Positions 32,420 through 44,289 of a stretch of 64,000 nucleotides of DNA are shown here, piece by piece. The notes under the pieces were generated by a model, which saw only the letters and a program-made list of their open reading frames with translations, searched no databases and was not told the DNA's origin. The translations under genes and the position numbers were made by a program. Positions within the stretch are counted from its first letter, which is position 1; each line of letters starts with the position of its first letter. This stretch comes from Hyposmocoma kahamanoa (taxonomy: Eukaryota > Arthropoda > Insecta > Lepidoptera > Cosmopterigidae), in NCBI RefSeq assembly GCF_003589595.1, contig NW_020654748.1, positions 4,847,280-4,911,279 of the forward strand, written 5' to 3'.

Positions 32420-33469
32420 GTCATTAACCAATTTATAAAATGTAAGTCTTTCAATGGTACGACCTACTTTCGCGTTAATTGATTGGGCCTAAAAACACGC
32501 AACATCTGAAGTAAATAAAGAGAACTTGGGAAACCGATAAATAAGAAGATTTATTTGAGCAATCAACGGTACGTGATCAAAAATACCTTAGACTTTTTTA
32601 TAAAAGGACAACCCGAGGCGTTAAAAGGAAGTAAATCGACCATCATTAATTTTATTAGAGACACGAGATTGGTTCACTCGTATTTTTAATACACCGACGA
32701 ACTCACATGAACATGTTGAAAATGGGACTGAAATATGTCTTTCAATATTTCGATTAAAAACAAAGACTTGATATAGATAAGAACACTCACATAACCTACA
32801 TGTTCGAAACAAAACACTATCAACAGTGTTTTGTTTTTAATGTTGAATGTTGTCTAAGAATACCAGTAATGTAGTACCGTGGACAGACGTGGACATACCT
32901 ATCGGGAATGAGCTAGGCAGGCAGATAATATTAAGTGTTTACCAATGATACTTATCCATAGTTGGGGAATTAACGTAAAGCCCCTGGCAAAGGCGATATT
33001 AGTTGCACAATATATTTCATTTTGCTTTGACCCAGGGGCCTTCTTGTTACAATTTATAATTATTATATAATTTATGTATGGTGCCCTTAATAACCATTAT
33101 AAACATATCTGAACAAAACACTCTGTTGCTTATATTAATCTATGATTTATGTCTTGTTTTAACACGCGTCATTACATGCTTGCAAAACGAAATGGTTAGT
33201 GTGAAATTTTGTATACTATCTCGCTATGATCAAATTATAATGCATAAATTAATCAAAAACCACAACATTACTTACCGAATCAATATGAATAATTAAAAAC
33301 TTTAGATTAATGTTCACACAATTAGTCAAATAGCGAAATGTGAGCAACACACCGATGTAAATTATTTTTCAAAGAGGACCGCATCTGCATCCGCCATCTT
33401 GAATGTTTCACCATACATCAGTGAAACACAGCGTGTGTATGGGAAGCCACATCTAGTACGCCAGTACAC
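32420..33469. other. No recognisable feature
   Basis: AT-rich sequence with chance frames only. Confidence 0.5.
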
Positions 33470-33685
33470 AGATCGGCGCCTGTCCATGGCAGTTCCACTT
33501 AAACTGTAAAGTTCTGAGTTGTACTACCATTGCGCCCGTCACAAGTTGACAAGTCCCATGGGCCTATAATTTCATCAGCACACTTACCCTTCAAAACCGG
33601 AACACATTAATACTCATATTACTACTTGGTGGCGGAATTAAGTAAGGTGGCAGTATTTCCTTGGATGGAGATCTACTACTATTAA
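33470..33685 (-). repeat. REP-B copy
   Basis: GCGCCTGTCCATGGCAGTTC through CAAGTTGACAAGTCCCATGG to TTTCCTTGGATGGAG and ATCTACTACTA. The A-tail end is missing. Confidence 0.75.
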
Positions 33686-33774
33686 TTTATCAATGCTGTA
33701 ACTATTTATTTTCTTAGATTTCGATTCTGTTTTCAAATCCAGAATTTCAATTCTATTGTCATATTTACTGCATA

Positions 33775-33834
33775 TTTTTTTAAATGTTTATTAAAAGCCT
33801 TGACTGTATATATTTTTAAATGTTTATTAAAAGC
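33775..33834. repeat. Short tandem duplication
   Basis: TTTTAAATGTTTATTAAAAGC occurs twice about 36 bp apart. Confidence 0.85.
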
Positions 33835-34039
33835 ATTTATTTTTTCATACATGCTAAATATTTACTCACATAACTCACATTACGTGAAACTTGTCTGGTA
33901 CAGAGGTAAGTAGAGACTGCTGATCTCGAGCTGTGGCATACGTTTGTCGCTTCTTCGCGTAGCTAAATCTATCATATTTTAGCTCTTGTTTATTGAATCG
34001 TAGTAGAACATGCAAGTATGAATTCACATTAATTTAAAG

Positions 34040-34112
34040 ACTTCGTTAGCCTAACGATTATAGCTATAATAATGTATTGAGTGAGGAGGCACCAGGTTCA
34101 ATTCATGGTGGA
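34040..34112 (+). repeat. tRNA-like SINE head, uncertain
   Basis: TTCGTTAGCCTAACGATTAT resembles a box A region and CCAGGTTCAATTCATGG a box B region, about 55 bases apart. The arms do not fold as a tRNA that I can see. Confidence 0.3.
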
Positions 34113-34282
34113 ATAATTTATACCTACCTAAAGATTATTATAGTTGTATTTCTTAGTATATAACTTTACATGTTAATTTACAATGTGGTCCACCGTTAAC
34201 TAAGTTCTCGAAACGTTTTAGCTTTCGTGTTTCAGATGCAGAAACCACTAAATTGTTTTACTTTAGTTAATTACTCAGTTAA

Positions 34283-34516
34283 ATGACATACAGCATTTTG
34301 CTTTGGGTTAATGCCGCCGACATTAACAGTATCTTTGTCTTGCAAAAACGTGTTGTTAGGGCAATTTACAAACTGGGTCCCAGAGTGTCTCTAAAAGATA
34401 ATTTTAAAGAAATTAACATTCTTACGTTAGTCCAAAAAAATACGCGAAATGGAATTTATGTTGACAGGAATAGTCACTTTTGCATGAAATATTGTGTTAG
34501 ACGTAACGAGGAATAG
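34283..34516 (+). pseudogene. LINE ORF2 fragment after the RT domain
   Basis: Translation contains ILLWVNAADINSIFVLQKR, then VVRAIYKLGPRVSLKDNFKE and INILT. This is the segment behind the RT domain in Jockey/CR1-like LINEs (W.N......I..LQKR.VR.I......S....F....ILT). It starts abruptly and ends in unrelated residues after about position 55. No catalytic site. Confidence 0.65.
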
Positions 34517-34891
34517 AAATAAATGAGTTTTTTTTATCAGTCTTCGTAAAGTAAAAAAATATATTTAAGGGGAAACTCAACGCCTCAAAATTCTGGTTGA
34601 TTTATTTTATTTATTCAAATAACAAACAGTCATTTACAAACAATTGTCTGAGAATAGTGTATATAAACAAACCTACAGTACCGTACATTGAAACATAAAA
34701 CGTAAATAGTGCAAATACGTGACGGGTACAAAATATCTACATTATACTACCTAATACCTACAAGACGTCTTGTGTTTTAGACTTTGTCTGACTTTTTATT
34801 CCACCCTGTGTTATAGGCACATAAACGACATAATATTCGTAAAATAAAATTTTGAGAAAAACATATTTTTCAGAAAAATAATTATTATTTC

Positions 34892-35166
34892 CATTGACTT
34901 ACAAATAAATGGACGACGGGTCTAATACAAAAACCACGAAAAAAATGTCCTAAGTCAACCTATTTAAACGAAGTGACATGTAAAGGAATATGAAAAAGCT
35001 TTTAAATTGTAATGTCATCGCAGTACTGTCTAATTTTGCTTGCTTCGTTGTCAGTCAAACAAACGAAGACTAAAGCGTGAATGACGCTCTGTATACGATT
35101 TTAACGCCCTATAAGTTCGGACACTTTTTAGTGCGGACCCGACGTCCATATAATTGTAAGTCAATG
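34892..35166. mobile_element. MITE-2 copy 2 with perfect 8-bp target duplication
   Basis: Ends CATTGACTTACAAATAAATG and, reversed, CATTGACTTACAATTATATG. ATTATTTC at 34884-34891 is repeated exactly at 35167-35174. Inverted relative to copy 1 at 19412. About 275 bp, non-coding. Confidence 0.9.
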
Positions 35167-35174
35167 ATTATTTC

Positions 35175-36494
35175 GAATATTTTTCCTATCTTTCCACGTA
35201 TGACAGTTGACATCTGTCAAAAGCTGAAAGTACCTGCTGAACAAAAAAGATGGAGTAATTATAAAAACTTTCATTCGCTGTTCAATCATTTTAAATCTCT
35301 TTTTACTGTAACCTGCTTTTAGCTATATAATTTTATTTTATAATTCTAAACTTCAAAGGATACTAGTAAACGTACAACATAATATGAGCCTTCGAATTAT
35401 ATTTTTGCAATATTTCAGAATTTTTTTGAAAATCTTCTATTTCAAATTTTTCAGAAAATTACCAAACAGTAACTAAAACTTTATGTATGAAAATGCTAAA
35501 TTAACAGGACACCGACGTACATAAAGTCCTTCAATTGTCACGTCTGTGTCACGTAGTACGTTGAGAACACTTATGGCTCTTAAAACATTCAGTGACACGC
35601 AATTTGCTACTGTAATAATGTAACCGACCCAATTTCTGTGTAAGCACAAATGCTTGAGCGAAAAAGTTACATCTTAGAATTAGGACTGAGGATTCAGATG
35701 AACAACTTAACCTTTTTCCCTTGCTTTTTATTGTGCGATGAAAAATTGTCTGCAATGAATTTGTGGGACAACAAATGTCTTTATGCCGTGACAGAGTTTT
35801 TAGGCTTGGATATTCTACTACTCCTATTGTCGCTTTATTACACTTTGTGTAATAATGAAAATTTTAAATGAGTTTTGGTTAAATAAGCTTTTTTGCTTTA
35901 CAAAATCACTTAACTACTCGTGAAGCAAAATATTCTATTACCAATTAATAATTGTTTTAATTATCTTATTATTATTATTATTATTATCATTATCATCTTC
36001 ATCATCATCATTTATTTCAGACTCTCGTCTTTCCAAGGGCCTAAAAGACTAATTTTGAATTTTTATTATTTGTTTCTCCCATGTTATGTTTATATGCGTG
36101 TCTGGGCTTGTGTAACAAACAGTTTTATTTTTGTTTCTTCCAATTAGGAATATCGGTGATTTAATTTGAAATAAGGGGTGCTGCCTGTTCCCATGTCCAC
36201 GCAAGTATTGATGGTGCAAGTTCCGCCTCCAGAGCAGCTGTGAATCCTAAAAGGCATAAAAACGCTCACTCAATCCAGCTTTATGTCTTTTGCGACGGAA
36301 ACCCTAATGTCCTGGGAGCAACCGCTCTATAAACAGTGAATGAATAAAATGAATTAATGAAAACTAAAAGAGCTTTTAGTCCACCGTTTTGAAGCCCTAC
36401 TTAGCGGGCTACTTTAACTGGGACTAACGTTGAAATTTTTAAAATGAAGTTTGACTTCGAGTAAGCAAAAATGGCGGAGCTAAGTAATGAAACA
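35175..36494. other. No gene; TTA/ATC microsatellite at 35966-36011
   Basis: AT-rich. The microsatellite mixes TTA and ATC units. The remaining open frames have no recognisable content. Confidence 0.5.
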
Positions 36495-36645
36495 ATTTTT
36501 CCGGATCAACCGTCACCATGGGACCCGTAAAGGGCCCAAAACGTTCGTTTTTTTTTTTTGAAAAAACAATTAAACGCGATTTAAATCCGGAAAAAATAGT
36601 TTAATTTCTTATGTGTAACAATCGTGAAAATCTAAGAAGTCGATA
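36495..36645 (+). repeat. Penelope pLTR fragment
   Basis: CAATTTTTCCGGATC joined to CCGTCACCATGGGACCCGTA, then AAGGGCCCAAAACG, AAATCCGGAAAAAATAGTTT and TGTGTAACAATCGTGAAAAT. The inverted front piece is reduced to about 12 bp. Confidence 0.65.
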
Positions 36646-37547
36646 AGTTTTTCGTATTCGAAAAACGAATTTTGCCTAATTTCAAGCAAGAATTTAAACT
36701 AAACTTTTAGTTTATTTTTGCTTATAATTTCGAAGCCAGGTTCGTTTTAAAAATCTCACAATAAGTCTAGCGATCCAAAGAAAAAATTTAAGCTCCTCTC
36801 ACATATCAGCGTATCAAAATAACACACTCACGTAACACGCACACACACACACGTACGCAAAAACACATTTTTGCAGATATTATGTTAATTGCAGATACAT
36901 TAACTGCCAGCAATATATAAGTGTATCTAATTATGGGAGAAGACACTGATTTCCATAACACAGGTCACTGAACCTAATTCGGAAGCCAGGGCCTTACAAT
37001 GAAATGTAACTTTTCCGTTCAAATAAACAATTAATATTATTATTAACACTTTTCAAAACCCAGTGCTAAGAAAAAACAACTCATGCAAAATATGAATTAA
37101 TCACGCTTTACGATTGTGTGACTACCGTTCAACGATAAAAGGCTCAACTCCAGAATTCAGTCAACCTTATGAATATTGCTAAGTACCATAATGTGTAAGT
37201 TAAGCACAGAATAGAGACACTTCTGAAGCGGCGCCAAAATGTAAAGATGGGTGACTAAATTATTGCATGTCGACACTCAACTCTTGCGATATTAATATTT
37301 TTTAACATTGAAAATAATCTAAACGATCGCAGACCAATTTCGAAACGATTTCCCGGAAGAATTATTTAATATGGTTAGTGATATGTTTAGTTACAAGTGC
37401 ATATGTTTAGTTTAGTTACAACCCTATTTACGTTGCAATGACGAGTGTCAAATGGTGCCTCTTATTTTTATGACGACTATAGTACTTTATTGTATTAACA
37501 CACACCTATATGTGACAAAAAATTAGACACAGCAGTATGTATCGAGT
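36646..37547. other. No gene; short CA run at 36838-36852
   Basis: AT-rich sequence with no supported feature beyond the CA microsatellite. Confidence 0.5.
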
Positions 37548-37712
37548 TTCAAAGGTAAGGGTGCTGGTGAAATTACAGACACATGATACTTGTCAACTTA
37601 TGTCTCATGGTGACAGGCGCAGTGGCAGTGTTCCTCAGATATTTGCAACTGCTATGGACAGGCGTGTCGCTAATCACCGCACGATTAGTTCGTCCCGTCA
37701 CTTGGTATAAAA
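37548..37712 (+). repeat. REP-B copy, 5'-truncated
   Basis: AAAGGTAAGGGTGCTGGTGA to GTTCGTCCCGTCACTTGGTA. Confidence 0.8.
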
Positions 37713-37734
37713 AGAAAGAGAGATAAGTTACCAA

Positions 37735-37930
37735 CTTACCCCGCTGGTTCAGCAACCTGAAATGCGTCTTGGCCTCGGATACGAATTGGCGTCATCGCGC
37801 CCTTTCTTGTGCGATCTCGTCCCGGTTGTCTGCGTGCAGAGCGCGATGGTCTTTCTCCACTTCGTCCTTCCATCGGTAATTGCACCGACCAAACGATCGT
37901 TGACTACTAGGACGTTTCATGTAGGCCTTT
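37735..37930 (-). pseudogene. RTE-type LINE C-terminal remnant, copy 1
   Basis: Minus-strand translation: GRCNYRWKDEVEKDHRALHA, DNRDEIAQERAR, a TGA in place of the expected Trp (37792-37794), then RQFVSEAKTHFRLLNQRG. The 'GR..YRW.D.VE.D...L.A......A..R.RW...V..AK' layout is the C-terminal end of RTE-like LINEs. A sister remnant is at 49838-50030. Confidence 0.55.
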
Positions 37931-37989
37931 TTCACCGCCCTATGAGCTGGCAAGTTACCAACGATAGAAAATAAATTGTCGTCTAATAA

Positions 37990-38754
37990 AAAGAGTTCCT
38001 TCAAAAGAGAATAAGATCATAGTTCCTACTTTTTATTGTATCCTTGGAATAGTCTATACTGTCGTAGCCCAGAAGGTATTGACGCTACTAGCTGCTGCTA
38101 GTAGTACCCGCCATATTGAAGTGTAGGACATGTTTGCCATCGTGATGAACTTCGTACTCGCCGATTGTTGCCCGTACACAGGACATGAATAGTGTTCTAT
38201 TGCGAGCAAGCTCCTTAGAAGAAGAAGAAGAAGAAGGTTTATTTGAAACCCATGCTAGAAGCTAAATGAACTCCTATAACATATTACAGTTTGTTACATG
38301 TCTCCTAAAAACAATCAATTAAGGCAAAATTCCCAATGCTAGAAAATAAAAGTAAGCTGTCTTATTGACTAACGTAGCTAAAGTGCTTTGTTCATCCTGC
38401 GCGATAGGTGTTCAGCTATTTTATGGCACCATAAAGATAGTAAGCAAATGCCTGGATAATGTAATGCAGTGTTAATATTACCTTGCGACATTTATATTTA
38501 CTACTTTTACGTAATAATGTTATGGAGGTTTTGGAATTGGCTTTTCTGTTGAGAATACGAATATAGCGCAGTCATAAATTACATTCTCCATTATACGCCG
38601 TCGGCTTCCTTTGCGATAGCAACGAAAAAATACGTTGTATTGCAACTTGAAAGTTTGAGCAGGTTCATGTAACATTTAGCAGATGGGATAAGCCCCGACC
38701 CGCATGCTGGACTACAAATATGATCTCAACCCTTTCCTTAACCGACGTGCTCAA
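37990..38754. other. No gene; GAA run at 38219-38235
   Basis: No recognisable feature except the short purine microsatellite. Confidence 0.45.
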
Positions 38755-39040
38755 TAGTGTGACGTATATAGGTTATACCTGCACCTGGCGGTAATCGATA
38801 CGTTTGTCTATAACAGTTGCAGTGCTACACAGAACTTTAAATTGCAAAGCGTTAAGGGTCACTGTCACTTCACTCATGTTTCACGTCCAGAAACATGAGT
38901 TGAAAAATCCCATGTACCTGTAATTACACTAGCACTCTTACCCTGCAAACATAAACGCAATAATTCTCACATTACCACTTGGCAGCAGAAATAGGTAAGA
39001 TGGTAGTATTATCCTGCACAAACTCTTTCACAAGGAGTCA
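38755..39040 (-). repeat. REP-B copy, near full length
   Basis: From the GCACCTGGCGGTAATCGATA area through TAACAGTTGCAGTGC and CATGTACCTGTAATTACACT to CTCTTTCACAAGGAG. Confidence 0.75.
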
Positions 39041-39065
39041 TACTGAAAATAATCTTTTATCACAT

Positions 39066-39235
39066 GGCAGTCATAAAGATAATATGAACTTCGTAAAACA
39101 ACAATGTGTATGTGAAATTTTATAACTCTCCTACTAAACATAAAAAATTTTGACTAATTTCATTTCTAGATTCTTCAAACTTTTCTCCTGAAAAGTTGCC
39201 ACCAAGCAAATATGGCTTTATTCACCAAGGGTGCC
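39066..39235 (+). repeat. REP-D copy 1
   Basis: Shares CATAAAGATAATATGAAC, TCTAGATTCTTCAAACTTTT, CTCCTGAAAAGTTG and TTATTCACCAAGGGTG with 43180-43335 and 51645-51820, all in the same orientation. Non-coding; class unknown. Confidence 0.6.
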
Positions 39236-39429
39236 ATATTAGTTAGTTTCGGTTCATAAATTCACTGTGTTGTCTTCTTCAATTTGTCAAAAAACTATTT
39301 AAAAGGTTACAAAAAATATATATCATCAACCCATATTATCGCCCATCAGTGCAGTGCAATGCGCGTTCAGAAACGGATGCTCCACTACACAGTGAGTTAA
39401 TTATTATTTATTTTTTTTTATATATATAA

Positions 39430-39750
39430 TAGACACACGCTTGGCCACAATCTCACCTGATGTTAAGCGACGATGTGACCGACGATGGGACGCGTTTGCC
39501 TAAAAAATGCCTATTCACTCTAGCCTTGAATAGCCCCAAATTGTACTTTTCGGGAAATACAGATGCCGGTAGAGCATTCCATTCCTTTGCCGTACGCATC
39601 AGAAAGGAGGAAGCAAAGCGCTTAGTGCGAATAGGTGGAATATCAACGACATAAGAATGGAGTGCTCCGGACCTTCTAGTCGACCGAAGGAGGAACGGTG
39701 AGGGCGGAACCAAATTATAACTCGCGTCTCGCGGGCACAGGCCGCTGCGC
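39430..39750 (-). pseudogene. LINE ORF2 C-terminus and 3' end
   Basis: The minus-strand frame (39453-39761) reads [55 protein letters not shown] and [13 protein letters not shown]. The WN.LP..VFP..Y.L..FK..VN..L pattern is the conserved tail of a LINE ORF2 in the CR1/Jockey range. No RT core. It abuts, head to head, the ORF1 fragment on the plus strand. Shorter relatives are at 14860 and in the 3'-end piece at 51205. Confidence 0.7.
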
Positions 39751-39757
39751 GTAATTG

Positions 39758-40920
39758 ACAATGGGTTCCCAGCAACTCATTGCCAATAAGCTCCTAGCGT
39801 TTATTCAACACGCCATCGACACCATGGAAGAAGTCAGTATTGTGCAGATCTGCAAATCGAATTTCAATGAGGATGAGATTTGCAGTGGCAAGATGCTGTT
39901 GTTCCAGAGCCTCGGTAAAGCCGAACAGATGCCATCTCGCCGGAGGAATGGAGGCGTGAAGAGTCTCCAGGATATCATCACACTCCTGAAGGAGACTGAC
40001 CTGGACGACGTGCCCACATTCGTGGCGAAGGAGTTGCACAAGCTCACGTTTGACCACGTCGATGTCACTAGGCTGCTGAAGGACATTACGTCCTTGAAGT
40101 CGAGCCTAGCCGAATTACAATGTAAATTAGAGGCTTCGGATAATACCGTAAGTGAGCTGCGTGCCCACGTTGCTTTATGAAGCAACGCTGCTTCGGTATG
40201 TAGGTCACCAGAAGCCTCTAATGTATACATGCGTCGTGGGGCGCAAAATGCATCCGTTTGCAGTGTCGAGTCGGTACATTCGAATGCACCGATCGCTGTT
40301 GCCACCGCGCGTGATGCACCGCGCTCCTCTGCCCGTCCCTCCGCCTCGGCGGAAACGTCAAGCGTACGCACGTCAACCCCTACACGTGCATACGCCGCTG
40401 TAGCCGCTTCAAGTAGCCGACCCGCCACTTTGAAACATGATTGGCGGCAATCTACTAAGGGATAAGGTAATTCCCGTGTACCAGTCTCCGAAGTTGTAAA
40501 ACAACAGAGTCAAATGGACTGGTGCGACGAGGACGCCTTCACAAAAGTGGAGAAGAAGAAGAACAGGAAGGCCATCAGCCGTAACCAATGTGGCACAGCA
40601 CTGACAGGACCAAACTTCCTGCTGCGTCCGGCCACACCGACGACGCTGCTGTACCTGTCGCGGCTGCATTACTCCACAAAGTCTGAGGAGATAGTGAAGT
40701 ATATCAGACATAAAGCCAAATACACCCTAAGGGCCGAGCGGTCGGAGTACCGCCACAACATAAATTTCAATTCGTTTGTGGTGAGAGTATCGACCGAACA
40801 TCTGTCGACCTTCATAAAGGAAGAATTTTGGCCGAAGGGTGTCTTATATCCGCGATTCCGCAGCCGGTTATCCGACACCAGATTGAGCCACATGTCGCCG
40901 ACAAGTGCAATTCGTATAGG
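39758..40920 (+). pseudogene. LINE ORF1 remnant, frame-broken
   Basis: Three consecutive frames. 39755-40180 has EVSIVQICKSNFNEDEICSG, QMPSRRRNGGVKSLQDIITL and a C-terminal coiled-coil-like stretch (LKDITSLKSSLAELQCKLEA). 40201-40465 is a Ser/Ala/Pro-rich linker. 40514-40924 has AFTKVEKKKNRKA, an RRM-like part (LLYLSRLHYSTKSEEIVKYI; FNSFVVRVSTEHL) and FWPKGVLYPRFR. The composition is GC-richer than the surroundings, as expected for a recent coding insertion. ORF1 proteins bind the LINE RNA; this one is split by frameshifts near 40180 and 40465. Identification is from memory of lepidopteran LINE ORF1 proteins. Confidence 0.65.
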
Positions 40921-41004
40921 TTAGTTAGAAATAGTGTTTTATTATATTGTATGTATGTTAATCTGTGGCCTGAAATAAATAAAAATTAAAATTATTACGT
41001 ACAG

Positions 41005-41170
41005 ATCTCCCCTAAGGACCCGACTTAGGCCATAGTCCGCTACCGTAGCCCTACACTGGTTGGAAAGTTCACTCGTTTTTTCAAAGGTTGTGATCCTTTT
41101 TTCAAGGTGCTGCTTACGAAATCAGAGTGGTGTTTTCCTTCACTGTTAGCGTTGGGTATTACTGCTAAAT
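41005..41170 (-). repeat. SINE-E 3' body fragment
   Basis: TTAGGCCATAGTCCGCTACC, GTTGGAAAGTTCACTCG, AAGGTTGTGATCC and TGTTTTCCTTCACTG match the body of SINE-E at 17555-17700 with many changes. The tRNA-like head is absent. Confidence 0.6.
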
Positions 41171-43179
41171 ATTCACAAATTTAATTTAAGTATATGAATA
41201 ATACCATATCTATTTAATATCATCTGTATTGCAGCACTGTTTATACATAGTCCTACAATCTTCACTAGCATAGATATCTGGAATAAATTTCAATTAATTT
41301 CATCTGACGAACATTTCTCTGCATATCAAAGGCTTTGCAGCGTTTCGATTTTGCTCCAACACATAGGGTCGTACAAAATACAGCTTGATTATATTTACTG
41401 ATATGGATACCTAAGTCTATCACCAACCAAATAATGCTATATTCTTCAATGATCCAATAACATTTGGAGTTCCTAGTGACTATGGGATATGTAAAGTAGC
41501 CTGAGAAATTAGTTTCACTTCCAAAATCTAATTACTCTTAAACGTTTGCTACAACATACTTCCGTGGTGTTGTAAAATATGTTAACAACTTTACTACCCA
41601 ATGTAAAGTTGTTAACGCAGTCTGCAAACCTGTATACCTAAAAAACATCTGAAAACTACCTTGTATAAGTTTCTTTCCGATAGGTGCCCGATAGGTGGTC
41701 TCAAAGTAAAAAGCAAGCTTACACTAATTTCAAATTTCTTCGAAGAAGTCGCCAACTATGCTTCTGGGTCCTGGATATGATTTTAAATACTTTAGACTTT
41801 AGTTGCCTACTTTAAGTTTCGTAGCAGTCACCAAACGTGTTGTGAAAGCAAAGTATTAATGAAATAGTGTAAAACAGCGTACAGACGCACGTAATAAATC
41901 ACAAACAAGTTTACTATGGTCAGGTGGCGGTAAGAGAAAGACTAGGGAAGAGGGACTTGAAATCTTAACTCAAAACCCAAAGAGTTTAGCACTATAGTCT
42001 CTCAGTCGACAAAACAGACAAACAAATTAGTGCAAACAATCATAAAGAGATATCGCTACAATGCTCCAAATCCAAAATGCAGAAAAAATGTTATAGTTGT
42101 AAAATCTTGAGAATACGATAATATACATTACTTTTATAAGAAATACGGTGATGATCCTCTTACCCCATCTTTTGAGGTAAGTTAGCACAATTTGTATGTT
42201 TTCGGGAAATATATCGTAAGTATTGAATTTAGCATAATGATTGTTAAAACATATAAATCTGATAAACATAGGCAAGTTTAGTGTCCTTCAAAATTGTTTT
42301 AATTCTTTTTTTAACTTTTCTTCCTAGATTTCATAGGGATAACTTTTAAAAAAACCTCACCTGACCTTCATTACAGTTAAAAGTTATCCCTATGCATTTA
42401 TAATAATGTTGTTGATTTTAAGTCGTTTAATTTTGACAAAAAGTGATATATCTGGAACTATATATTTTTTGTCACATTACATCCTGTGCCTCAGCCCTGC
42501 ATAGCCAGAACATAGTCTACTAAAATCAGTCCTACTTATTTGCAAATCTGCAGAATATAGTTCCAACATTATCTTCCATGATGAATAGATAACTCGGAGG
42601 AAAGGAAATTGCTTTCCCTCGTACATCGTACAAGTATACTTACCTATTTGTAACGTAAGCTTATTACATAATAACCTTTATAACCTTGGCAATCTCTAAC
42701 GTTTCTTGCGTATTTTATTAAAATAAACGATATCAAATAATCGTAGAATGGAGTATTATAACAGACAACGTTTCTAATATGGTATGGTGAATCGTAACTT
42801 GGCATAGAACATGGACGTCCCTCAAGGTACGATTCTAGTTCCATATCTGTTGTTTTTTTATGTCAATGATTAAATTAGCCTTCGAGAGTAGCTGTGAGAT
42901 TTGAGTTGATGCGGAAACGACGAGATGATTCATGGCATTCACTCATGGTAGGCGGGTTGGCAACCACATCACAATGAATATGCAAATTGCAATGCAAAAT
43001 ACTCGATTTCCACTCTCAATAATTTGGAACGTAATGATTGGCTTATTGGGGTTGAATTCGGATCGCTAACAAAATTTTAAATACCTCTACTGAGGATTAT
43101 AAAAATAGAATTTTGAAATTTAACAACGTACCATCGATTGAAAAAAGCCGTGTATGATCATACGTCGAACATCGTACTT
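41171..43179. other. No gene; two hairpins
   Basis: Perfect inverted repeats at 41581-41594/41603-41616 (GTTAACAACTTTAC, 14-bp arms, 8-base loop) and 42332-42348/42378-42394 (CATAGGGATAACTTTTA, 17-bp arms, 29-base loop). The rest is AT-rich without motifs. Confidence 0.7.
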
Positions 43180-43335
43180 TTATAACGTGAAATCCATAAA
43201 AATAATACGAACTACATGAAAGAAATTGAGCATAAAGAAGTTATCGGATGATTTCTTTTGTAGAATCTTCAAAACTTGAAAAGTTGTAATTTCGAAAATG
43301 TGACATTATTACATCGAGGGTGCGAAATGTTAATT
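43180..43335 (+). repeat. REP-D copy 2
   Basis: CATAAAAATAATACGAACTA, GTAGAATCTTCAAAACTTG and ATTATTACATCGAGGGTGC align with copies 1 and 3. Confidence 0.6.
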
Positions 43336-43544
43336 CTTACACTATGATAGAAATAAAAAAAAACATATAAACGACAAGTCAAACATTTTTCAAAAAGTAT
43401 TTTCATACCCAAATATGAAAGCAATTTTTTTTTCCAATTTAAAGAAATGTATTGAGATTCATCAAAACTGGTCCATAAAACTATTTTCTTTCATCTTCTT
43501 CTATATTTTATGCCAATGATCCGATATAGATCCGATTATAAGCC

Positions 43545-43790
43545 AAGGATTATTATCCTGTTGGATTCGAACCTAGTCTAACGCTCTTCTAACTGAGCTA
43601 CGGAACCAGCAGACCTTATGAATTTTTCTATGTACTTGTTGCAGATCTTTGTCTTTGTTTGATTAACGAGTTTTTGCCGTAGCGCCATCTGCGAGAAATC
43701 TTTCTTCTTTTTTCGTCACTTAGCCAGTCTTTACAGCTACCAGCGGCTGACTAGAGATGTCGCTTCAATAATTTATAAAGTTAAGTTTAT
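43545..43790 (-). mobile_element. SINE-G-type copy
   Basis: TGTTGGATTCGAACCTAG (box B complement), TCTTCTAACTGAGCTACGG (box A complement), CCAGCAGACCTTATGAATTT, then TTTTTGCCGTAGCGCCATCT and GCGAGAAATC, ending in AGAGATGTCGCTTCAATAA. The downstream half is shared with 9768-9990. The tRNA-like part differs from the other copies and could come from another tRNA. Confidence 0.6.
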
Positions 43791-43964
43791 TGAATATTAC
43801 GATATTTTATTAGTTTGTTATAACTATGAATACAAGGATCATTTCCATGATTTTTTTTATTGTACAATGCGCACGTAAAGTCAAATAATGTCACTCCGAG
43901 TACATTGTGTATGTCTGTAATTTTAATTGTTATATTTCGTCGATACAGCTTACAGAGCAATATA

Positions 43965-44285
43965 TATTGATTGAGAGGTTTGCACACCCATTTACGTGTT
44001 GTCGCCATCTACAAGGCCCGGGTTCGGTCCCCGGCCAGGTTGGTGTAGAAAAATGAACTTTTCTAAGTTGTCTTGGGTGTTTGTGGCATCGTCGTTGTTT
44101 CCGTTTTTCATAATACAAGTCCTTTATATACTTTTAAACTTTCGCGTTGCATTGTACTAACATTTGGAAATGGAAATAAACGTCGGGAAACTAGGTAGGA
44201 GTGAAAAATACCTATTCGGATGTATAAGTCCTTAAGTTACTAACTATGAGATCGGAACAACGCATGTGATGTTGTCTAATATTTA
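43965..44285 (+). mobile_element. SINE-F copy 1
   Basis: GAGGTTTGCACACCC, TGTCGCCATCTACAAGGCCC, box B GGGTTCGGTCCCC, then AGAAAAATGAACTTTTCTAA, GTGTTTGTGGCATCGTCGTT and CAACGCATGTGATGTTGTC. The order is the same at 46374-46582. Confidence 0.65.
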
Positions 44286-44289
44286 ATCT

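Noticed and set aside
39805..40428. 207-residue open frame on the minus strand
   Set aside because: It is antisense to the LINE ORF1 fragment, which has recognisable content on the plus strand.
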